DNA of 20,454 nt, from contig JBOHUD010000097.1 in the NCBI GenBank assembly GCA_050734155.1, positions 1 through 20,454 on the forward strand, in the 5' to 3' direction. How positions within the stretch are numbered: position 1 is the stretch's first letter; the number at the start of each line of letters is the position of its first letter. The notes below the pieces were generated by a model, which was given only the letters and a program-made list of their open reading frames with translations, was not told where the DNA came from and searched no databases. Shown here piece after piece: positions 14,926 to 20,454 of this stretch. Both the position numbers and the translations under genes were made by a program. Source of the stretch: Aeolococcus sp050734155. GTDB lineage: Bacteria; Chloroflexota; Dormibacteria; Aeolococcales; Aeolococcaceae.

Positions 14926-15306
14926 TCAGTCCATCGCGATCCGCAGCTGTCCGGCTCCACCCGTCGTCCGTCGCTGCCTGGGGAACCGGTTCGGGGGTTT
15001 CTTGGCGCCCGCTAATGGCGGCCCAAGACTTGACGGGGATGGAACGGGCGCCGAGTTGCTCGGGCTCAGACCCACCTCGAAAGGCTGAGGACGCTCGACC
15101 CACTCGAGAAGCTCTGGGACGATCGGGCGGCCCGCAACTGCGCGGGCAACTCGGAGCGCGGTTGTCACGTTGACCGGCCGCCCGTTCGCGGCAGAAGAAG
15201 CGGTGGCGGTCGCGACACCGGCGATAGCCGCTACGTCGCTGAGCGACAGGCCGCGCACGTGCATGGCGTAGCGCAGTTCGGCGCCGAAGGTGATGCGACC
15301 GTTCAC
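14926..15306 (-). CDS. XRE-type helix-turn-helix regulator
   Basis: The protein is 126 residues. Residues 7-60 form an XRE/Cro-like helix-turn-helix: FGAELRYAMHVRGLSLSDV, then AAIAGVATATASSAANGRP with a conserved-looking second and third helix, and TTALRVARAVAG. The rest is Pro/Ser/Arg-rich and probably disordered. GTG at 15306 is forced by an in-frame TAG two codons upstream; an ATG inside the first helix is the only near alternative. The gene converges on the integrase with 14 bases between stops. Such proteins usually repress integration or transfer genes, and the inverted repeats over the integrase promoter are a possible operator (inference). The unusual tail could mean a decayed C-terminus. 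Confidence 0.65.
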   Translation of the reverse strand: MNGRITFGAELRYAMHVRGLSLSDVAAIAGVATATASSAANGRPVNVTTALRVARAVAGRPIVPELLEWVERPQPFEVGLSPSNSAPVPSPSSLGPPLAGAKKPPNRFPRQRRTTGGAGQLRIAMD

Positions 15307-15331
15307 GCCCTACAGGACCCCTCCATGGCCC

Positions 15332-15598
15332 CTATTTCGGACACGGGTCGAGGCGCAGTGATGTCGACGATGCGCTGCTCACCCGTGGCGCCAGGCATGC
15401 GTGGGCAGGCCCATCGACGTCGCGCGTGAGGATCTCAGCGCGGAGGCGGAGGGGATTGAGGCGATGTCTGATCATTTGCGTTTGTGCTCGGGTACGAGGG
15501 CGGCGCTCTGCGCGCTTGCCTCTACCCCTCTGAACCCGTCGAACGGCAGGTGAATCGGACATACCGCCTGCATCTGGCGTCCGGAAGTCGGCGCTCAC
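15332..15598 (-). CDS. possible small Arg-rich protein coupled to the relaxase gene
   Basis: This is an 88-residue open frame I do not recognise. Its GTG start overlaps the relaxase stop by four bases (GTGA), the same arrangement as sdhA-sdhB and gltB-gltD here, which is the main argument for it. The sequence is rich in Arg with no recognisable domain or membrane segment, and third-position GC is only moderate, unlike true genes nearby. It may be a chance frame in this otherwise gene-free stretch (15307-15594). Confidence 0.25.
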   Translation of the reverse strand: MSADFRTPDAGGMSDSPAVRRVQRGRGKRAERRPRTRAQTQMIRHRLNPLRLRAEILTRDVDGPAHACLAPRVSSASSTSLRLDPCPK

Positions 15599-18500
15599 AT
15601 GCCGACCCCGCGATCTCGGGCGTGCGCCTGGTGGGGCCCCGTGTCGTGGTCATGGTGGGGGTGGTGCTCGAGGCGGCGCCGTCTCCGAGCCTCGTCGGCC
15701 TGCCGGCCCAGCTCCTTCTCGGCCGAGCTCGGTCGCGCGCGCCGCTGCCGATCCAAGACGCCGGACCGCGAGTCGCGGATGGAACTCCGCCCGGAGCTAG
15801 CGGCGACATCCTGCATTGCCATCGTAACGGCCGTCCCGGCCTCATCCGGCGGCGCCCCGCCTTTGGTCAGCCATCGCCGGGCGCTCTCACCAGCGGGGTT
15901 GCCAAAGAGACGGTCGACGACCAGCGAGGCGTGAATCCACGTGGCGGCCGGCGGGAGGTCCTCCAGCAACCCGTTCAGGCGGAGCAGCTCCATCTGTCGC
16001 TTTGTCGGCGCCACCCCGCGGCTTTCTGTCGGGTCTGACGTGGCAGGCGTGTCGACAAGCTGGCGGTCATATGCAGCGGGGTAGTCGAGGGTGCTCGGCT
16101 TGGCGTCATCCCGTTCCAGGGAGGCGATGAGTCGCTCATCTGTCCCTGACGGGTTCACCGGCAGTCCATGGTGAACGCCCTCAGTGTCCTTGCTCTGAGG
16201 CGCGACGTCGTAGTAGGCGGCGCGCAGCCGGTGCCGGCTCAGCGCGACGTACTGCCAGTGTCGGTCGGCGGCGTCGGCGCCGTGGACGAGGGTGATGTCG
16301 GCGGTTGCGCCCTGGGCGCGGTGGGCGGTAAACGCGTAGCCGTGCGCCACCCCCGCGTAATCCGGCGGGACGGTGAGTCGTTGCTGCTCGGCCGTCTGCA
16401 AGGTCAGAGTGCCATCCGCCGCCGTCTCGACCACGGTGCCGCGCAGCCCCTTGATCAGCCCGCGCTGGCGTTGGGTCCTGCCGACGAGGAGGACGCGGTC
16501 GCCGACGGCGAACTCCAGCTCGCCGAGCGGCAAGTTCTTGTGGCCGACGTGGTCCATGGACACGCGGCGGACGCCCGTTCGCGCCACCAGCCCGGCGTCG
16601 ACCGCAGCCTCGCGGGTGACCGCGTTCAGCTCGGCGACCGCGGCGCGCTCCCGGGCCACAGTGATGACGTCGTGGCCCTCCTTGGTCGCGGCCACCCAGT
16701 CCGCTGCAATGGTGGCCACGCGGCCTGACTCGTCCGGGCACTTGTGCACCCTCCCCTCCTTGAGGTAGCGGCGCACCAGCGGGGCTGCGTCGCCGGCGCG
16801 CAGGGCCATCAGCACCTCGCGGTCCCAGTGCTCGCGCTGCCGGACCACATCGGTCAGCGAGATCCGCCCCAGCGCGTCTCCGAGCGATCGGAACAACGCT
16901 CCGCCGTCGATGGGTTGCAGCTGGGCGCTGTCGCCGATCAGCACCAGCTTGGCGCCGTCCTGCTCGGCGCGGATCACCAGCTCGGCGAGGTCGGGCCCGA
17001 GCATCGAGCACTCGTCGGCAATGACCAGGCCGTCGCGGGCGAGATGCTCGCCGTCGCGGAGGCGATGCAGCAATGAGGCGGTGGTCACGGTGGGGATGCC
17101 CGCCTCCGCCTCCAGCGTGACTGCGGCACGGTTGGACGGTGCGCAGCCGAGGACGGAGATCCCAAGACCGGCATGGATCTCGCGGATCAGCCCGACCGCG
17201 GTGGTCTTGCCCGTCCCTGCCGCACCCTCGACCACCACAACCCCGGCCGGTGAGGTGCAGACGTCGAGCACCATCGCCCGCTGGTCGGTGGTGAGCCTTA
17301 TGCCACTGGCCGCGATGGTCGCCCGCACGTGGTCGCCGTCGGTTACTAACGTTCGCTCCTGGCTGCGGAGAAACGCGGAGCGGAGCATGCGCCGCTCCAG
17401 GGCCACCACCTCGGGTGTTGAGTAGTGCAGCTCCATGCCGCGGTCGCACCAGCGCTGCATCGCCTCCAGCGCGGTCTCGCCGTCGAGCTGTGCCGGGACC
17501 ATCGGCGTGGTCACCGTGGGGTCGCTGAGGATGGCGTCGGCAAGCTCCTCGATCTGCTCGCGGCGCATCCCCAGCGGCGTGTGTGCCGCCAGCGTGCGGA
17601 TGAGCTCGCGCCGGCTGAACACGGATGCCTGGGCGGTGAGGCCGTTCTCAGCGCGCCCGATCACCGCCTGGGCGGTGTCGATGTCGAACCAGCGCGCCTC
17701 GCGCACCTGTTCCTGGTCGAGGAGGTCACTGACACCGCGCGGCGTCAACCCGAGGGGTGCGGCGCGGTCTCGCCACTGCTCGAAGTGGTTTGTTCCCGGC
17801 TCGATGGCGCTCTTGGATTCGCGGCTGGCGAGCACGGCGACCTTCTGGCCCGCGTAGCTGGTGACCCCGGCTGCCTGTGCCGCCGCCATCGCCTGCTGAT
17901 GGCGCTGGGAGAACTCGGCGAGCTGTTCTCCGGTGAACCCCTCCAGCTCGAAGGTGCCGTTCGGGGTGGTCCGCACCCGCACCCCCAGCTCGCGGACGAG
18001 GACGTCACGCGTCGCCGCCTGGCCGATCGCCCCCGCCGCGGCGGCGTGGGCGTACAGCGGCTGGCCGTGGAGCTGACTCCAAGTCCCGTTGGCCCGCTTG
18101 GCGAAGGACGCAACGACGAGATGGGTGTGCAGTTGCGGATCCACGGTGACCCCGCCGTCCGGCCGGGTCACCGGTCGGGCGGTGCGGTGAACAAACACGG
18201 CCGTCACCATCTGAGCCCGGACGCGCTCGATCCCATGCGTCTGCGGGTTGGCGACCCGGCCCCAGGCGGCGTGCTCCTCGAGGTATTCGTGGGCAGCGGT
18301 CGTCCCGGCGTCGAGGGCGCGCAGTACAGCATGCTGGACGCGGTCATCGCCGAGCGCATAGAGCAGCGACACGCTCTTGGGCAGCGAGAAGGTGACGTCG
18401 AACGCGACGTTCTTCCGGGTCGCGTGGTGGCGCCCGAGTTCGTCACCGGTCGCCGGGTGCCGTCCGTCGAGGACTCGGATGAAGTCGTCGCGCTGCACCG

Positions 18501-18654
18501 GGCCGGCAAGACCCAGCTCCACGGCCGCTCGCCCGCGCCACACCCCCGCGGCCTCGCCACGGGCGGCGTAGTATTCGGCGGGGCTCGCGGTGACGGCCTC
18601 TTGAAAGTACCGGGCTCCGTCCTGCACCGACACCACGTTGCCGATGCTGATCAT
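15595..18654 (-). CDS. MobF-family conjugative relaxase-helicase (TrwC/TraI-like)
   Basis: It would nick the transfer origin, bind the 5' end and unwind the strand for conjugation. It has 1019 residues from ATG 18654. The start MISIGNVVSVQDGARYF aligns by eye with TraI of F, placing catalytic Tyr16 and the Tyr28-Tyr29 pair correctly; ATG 18690 or GTG 18741 would add 12 or 29 residues. The metal triad is His156, His176 and His178 (PQLHTHLVV), after FDVTFSLPKSVSLL. A RecD-like helicase follows: Walker A GAAGTGKTT (477-485), ADECS (546-550), GDSAQLQPIDGG (574-585), YAFTAHRAQGATAD (773-786) and QYVALSRHR (801-809). A short helical segment beginning PTKRQMELLRLNG and an Arg- and His-rich tail end the protein. 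It is intact, unlike the integrase. Confidence 0.93.
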   Translation of the reverse strand: MISIGNVVSVQDGARYFQEAVTASPAEYYAARGEAAGVWRGRAAVELGLAGPVQRDDFIRVLDGRHPATGDELGRHHATRKNVAFDVTFSLPKSVSLLYALGDDRVQHAVLRALDAGTTAAHEYLEEHAAWGRVANPQTHGIERVRAQMVTAVFVHRTARPVTRPDGGVTVDPQLHTHLVVASFAKRANGTWSQLHGQPLYAHAAAAGAIGQAATRDVLVRELGVRVRTTPNGTFELEGFTGEQLAEFSQRHQQAMAAAQAAGVTSYAGQKVAVLASRESKSAIEPGTNHFEQWRDRAAPLGLTPRGVSDLLDQEQVREARWFDIDTAQAVIGRAENGLTAQASVFSRRELIRTLAAHTPLGMRREQIEELADAILSDPTVTTPMVPAQLDGETALEAMQRWCDRGMELHYSTPEVVALERRMLRSAFLRSQERTLVTDGDHVRATIAASGIRLTTDQRAMVLDVCTSPAGVVVVEGAAGTGKTTAVGLIREIHAGLGISVLGCAPSNRAAVTLEAEAGIPTVTTASLLHRLRDGEHLARDGLVIADECSMLGPDLAELVIRAEQDGAKLVLIGDSAQLQPIDGGALFRSLGDALGRISLTDVVRQREHWDREVLMALRAGDAAPLVRRYLKEGRVHKCPDESGRVATIAADWVAATKEGHDVITVARERAAVAELNAVTREAAVDAGLVARTGVRRVSMDHVGHKNLPLGELEFAVGDRVLLVGRTQRQRGLIKGLRGTVVETAADGTLTLQTAEQQRLTVPPDYAGVAHGYAFTAHRAQGATADITLVHGADAADRHWQYVALSRHRLRAAYYDVAPQSKDTEGVHHGLPVNPSGTDERLIASLERDDAKPSTLDYPAAYDRQLVDTPATSDPTESRGVAPTKRQMELLRLNGLLEDLPPAATWIHASLVVDRLFGNPAGESARRWLTKGGAPPDEAGTAVTMAMQDVAASSGRSSIRDSRSGVLDRQRRARPSSAEKELGRQADEARRRRRLEHHPHHDHDTGPHQAHARDRGVGM

Positions 18655-18749
18655 GCCTGCAGTGGGCCGGCTGCGATCTTCTTCACGCATTACAACACCC
18701 GGATTTGCAGGCCCGAATCGGACATAAGAGTTCATGGACACACCATGCG

Positions 18750-18779
18750 GTGGAACTGTGTGGCACTACGTGGCACTAC
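18750..18779 (+). repeat. tandem 10-bp iterons
   Basis: GTGGCACTAC occurs twice back to back (18760-18779). A degenerate third copy, GTGGAACTGT, immediately precedes it and matches seven of ten bases. The 10-bp period is close to one helical turn, so a protein binding each unit would sit on one face of the DNA. The cluster lies about 100 bases before the relaxase start. Confidence 0.6.
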
Positions 18780-18926
18780 GTCGGGCGCGACCAAGGAACC
18801 GATGAAAAGGGCCGGAAGGCTGCGGGGCGGCGGGCGCGGCTGTGTGGCCCGACGGGTGAGGCGACCGTGCATACGACGTCCTCCGTGCCTGTGTGACGCC
18901 ATACATCCAAGCAGCCGCAGCGTCCT

Positions 18927-19036
18927 CCTCCCGTACTCATCGCGTACCCGGCGGACCGCCTGCTTGCTCAGCGGTCACCGGGCACCAGCGAGGCGCGGTC
19001 AGGTGACGCTTCACGTCCGTCTGGTGGTACGGGAGG
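18927..19036. repeat. 10-bp inverted repeat
   Basis: CCTCCCGTAC (18927-18936) is perfectly complementary to GTACGGGAGG (19027-19036) with 90 bases between the arms. It lies in the gene-free stretch upstream of the relaxase and could be part of a transfer origin. A match of this length may arise by chance in GC-rich DNA. Confidence 0.4.
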
Positions 19037-19194
19037 GCACACGACACCTCGGTCGCCGCGTATCCCGGCTCGGAGTAGCTGTGGGAAAGGGTCCGGTAGA
19101 CACTGCTGCAGCGAACGCGAACCAGAGCGCGGGCGAGGGAACGGCGAGAGGGGAGCGTCGGGCGGCGCAGTGGATGATGATGCGCGGTCAGGTG
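18993..19194 (+). repeat. 13-bp direct repeat
   Basis: GCGCGGTCAGGTG occurs exactly at 18993-19005 and 19182-19194, 189 bases apart. The first copy lies inside the 10-bp inverted repeat described separately. It could be a binding site for a transfer or replication protein. Confidence 0.45.
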
Positions 19195-19239
19195 GGACGG
19201 AGTACGCGCGGAAGGCGTCGTCGGCGTACGCCGATGGGG

Positions 19240-19530
19240 TTAGCGAAGTGGTTGGTGGCGAGCGTCGACGGGAGCAGCGCTGCCATGATCCCCCGCGTCG
19301 GGCTCGCTGCCACAGCGCTCGCCGTCGGCGATCCTGCGTTCCCGGCGATCGCCGAACCGCTCGCTGTCGAGCAGCTGGACGCCCAGCTCGGCCGCCGCGA
19401 AGAACACCGCCGCGCCGGACTTGAGGTCCGGCTCGCTGGGGCCGATGACCACACCACGCCGGCGGAGCGCTCCAGCGTGCCATCCGGCGGGCCGGAGAGG
19501 CTCGGAACGGCTAGCCTCGACCCGGGACAT
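19240..19530 (-). CDS. possible small gene or gene remnant, unknown function
   Basis: This is a 96-residue frame from ATG 19530, not recognised. The middle part (GVVIGPSEPDLKSGAAV, then FFAAAELGVQLLDSERFGD) uses almost only G or C at third positions and G-rich first positions, the pattern of a real coding frame here. The ends lack this signal and no Shine-Dalgarno sequence is visible, so it may be a fragment of a formerly longer gene. A frame on the opposite strand is also open, but its composition is less natural. Confidence 0.35.
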   Translation of the reverse strand: MSRVEASRSEPLRPAGWHAGALRRRGVVIGPSEPDLKSGAAVFFAAAELGVQLLDSERFGDRRERRIADGERCGSEPDAGDHGSAAPVDARHQPLR

Positions 19531-19881
19531 GGCGCAGACCGCCGCGACCCTGCTGTGCCGCCACATGCCGTGAATCGAGGCTCGTGACCTCCTCGCGCTC
19601 CTGGCTGCTCTGCCTCGGGCTTCCGCTGGTCCCCGCATCTCCTCGCCGTGGTTTCGCGTTCGCTGCGGCAGTGCCACCCCGAACCCATTCTTACACTGCG
19701 TTTCGACGCGTTTAGAGCCGTGAAGTACGCCGCGGGTACGCAGCGAATGACCCGTACTCCTTCCCCGTCACGGAAATGGACGGAGTGATTCGGGCGTCGC
19801 ACAATGAGGTCGCCGCGTCGCCGGGTCACGAGGTCCGCGGTGGTCGCGAGGGCCTTCGGGGAACGAGGTGCGGATGAGGCG
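19531..19881. other. gene-poor stretch before the lipoprotein gene
   Basis: Frames on both strands run through parts of this stretch but show mixed codon use and no recognisable domain. Positions about 19670-19790 are less GC-rich than the surroundings and could hold promoters for the lipoprotein gene or the minus-strand frame. I found no clear -10/-35 pair. Confidence 0.35.
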
Positions 19882-20313
19882 ATGACACCAGCGAGGGCCG
19901 CCGGATGGGCACTCGTGACCGCCGTCTTAGGTACCGGCTTGGTGGGATGTGACGCCAGCAGTGGCTACGGCGGCGCGGCCCACTGCGTCCGGTCGATTGA
20001 ACTCCACGCCTCCAACTTGCAACCGACCGTCCTCGTTTCGCAAGCTGGCGCGTACGAGTACTCGGTGACACAGGGCGGGTGTGAACTGCGCCTGACCGAC
20101 GTCAATCACGCCGGCAAGGTAAGTGACCTCGGGACGGCTGCCATCGTCGATTTGACGAAGGGCATCTGGCGGGTCAGCGCAGGTCAGCTCGTCGCGGCGT
20201 CATCAGGCCCGCTCATCACGGGCAGGCAGTTACCTTCGCCATTGTTCTCTCCCGCCACATGTACGCGGACCCTCACGCTCACCGCTCTCTGGAGTAGCGC
20301 GGCAGGGCAGTGA
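19882..20313 (+). CDS. putative lipoprotein of unknown function
   Basis: The protein is 143 residues. An N-terminal signal with two small charged positions and a hydrophobic core ends in the lipobox LVGC, giving lipidation at Cys23, so it should sit on the outer face of the membrane. The mature part is about 120 residues, Ser/Thr/Gly-rich, with three more cysteines and short beta-like stretches (HASNLQPTVLVSQAGAYEYSV). I do not recognise the family. ATG at 19882 was chosen because it starts directly before the signal and has GAGG just upstream; a start 26 codons earlier would bury the signal peptide. It may be element cargo or a chromosomal gene beyond the element's end. A short imperfect hairpin (20313-20329) follows the stop but lacks a T tract. 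Confidence 0.65.
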   Translation: MTPARAAGWALVTAVLGTGLVGCDASSGYGGAAHCVRSIELHASNLQPTVLVSQAGAYEYSVTQGGCELRLTDVNHAGKVSDLGTAAIVDLTKGIWRVSAGQLVAASSGPLITGRQLPSPLFSPATCTRTLTLTALWSSAAGQ

Positions 20314-20454
20314 GGGAAGCTCGCTCCCTAGCAGGGCGTTGATCTTCGACCCGAAAGGGTCCAGCGCCAGGTGGTGATCCGACGTCGGCGCGAAGTGGGC
20401 GGCTTCTTCGGCGGGTTTCTGGACGGAACGAGCGGTCCCGCCCGACGTCACCCC
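20230..20454 (-). CDS. possible partial gene at the window edge
   Basis: A minus-strand frame is open to the end of the window and stops at 20230. The part outside the lipoprotein gene (HFAPTSDHHLALDPFGSK, then INALLGSELPSLP) has roughly four in five codons ending in G or C, which suggests coding. Its last 84 bases run antisense to the lipoprotein gene, which weakens the case. No family is recognised and the start may lie outside the window. Confidence 0.22.
   Translation of the reverse strand, partial: GVTSGGTARSVQKPAEEAAHFAPTSDHHLALDPFGSKINALLGSELPSLPCRATPESGEREGPRTCGGREQWRR

Larger units (their letters stand above)
13761..18779. mobile_element. integrated mobilizable element (partial, right end not seen)
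   Basis: The unit contains a tRNA-end attachment site, tyrosine integrase, XRE regulator, MobF relaxase and repeats upstream of the relaxase. This is the content of an integrative mobilizable or conjugative element. The listed end is only the last feature clearly tied to transfer; the element may continue to the window edge or beyond. No coupling ATPase, type IV secretion gene or recognisable replication initiator is visible, so transfer would depend on genes outside the window or on a helper. The frameshift in the integrase suggests it may be immobile or decaying. Confidence 0.65.
18655..19239. other. gene-free region upstream of the relaxase, candidate oriT
   Basis: I see no convincing gene in these 585 bases; open frames on both strands are short or antisense and have no recognisable domain. 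It contains tandem 10-bp repeats, a 10-bp inverted repeat and a 13-bp direct repeat. Transfer origins of MobF systems usually lie next to the relaxase gene and contain such repeats. The nick site cannot be identified from sequence alone. Confidence 0.4.

Noticed and set aside
17425..19587. A 720-codon plus-strand frame from inside the relaxase into the gene-free region
   Set aside because: Most of it is antisense to the relaxase; the remainder has no domain and no coherent codon bias.
20313..20329. Terminator after the lipoprotein gene
   Set aside because: The hairpin is five base pairs (AGGGA/TCCCT) with a mismatched top and no T tract.
13761..20454. CRISPR array or toxin-antitoxin pair in the element
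   Set aside because: No regularly spaced repeats and no recognisable toxin next to the XRE protein were seen; its neighbour on one side is the integrase and on the other only a doubtful Arg-rich frame.

Overview
This 20.5 kb window comes from a high-GC bacterium. The core genes have strong G/C third-position bias. An actinobacterial Sdh1-type succinate dehydrogenase, an LDH-like malate dehydrogenase and two likely leaderless genes (TANCCT, six bases, ATG) fit Actinomycetota or a neighbouring high-GC phylum such as Chloroflexota or Dormibacterota. The sequence alone does not settle the phylum.

Positions 1-13674 look like stable chromosome. Malate dehydrogenase (mdh, +) converges on a minus-strand operon, sdhC-sdhA-sdhB plus a small membrane protein. 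The 177-bp gap upstream of sdhC is shared with the divergent gltB-gltD operon (+), which encodes both subunits of NADPH-type glutamate synthase. This gap holds two different short motifs, each present twice in the same order, and is a candidate shared control region for carbon oxidation and nitrogen assimilation. A glycerophosphodiester phosphodiesterase and an AidB-like acyl-CoA dehydrogenase follow. The end of the dehydrogenase gene runs antisense into a tRNA-His gene.

tRNA-His (-) and tRNA-Arg(TCT) (+) diverge from a 37-bp spacer. The 3' end of tRNA-Arg is the probable attachment site of an integrated element. From there the sequence changes character. An AT-richer stretch carries two interleaved inverted repeats over a likely integrase promoter. 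It is followed by a tyrosine integrase with a one-base frameshift but a complete catalytic set, a convergent XRE-type regulator, and a 1019-residue MobF (TrwC/TraI-like) relaxase-helicase on the minus strand. Upstream of the relaxase is about 0.6 kb of repeat-bearing DNA without a convincing gene, a candidate oriT region.

The last 1.2 kb holds a possible small minus-strand gene, a gene-poor stretch, a 143-residue lipoprotein of unknown function and an open frame at the window edge. I saw no second copy of the attachment site, no FtsK/VirB-type transfer gene and no recognisable replication gene. The element is therefore either cut by the window, a mobilizable element that depends on helpers, or decaying.
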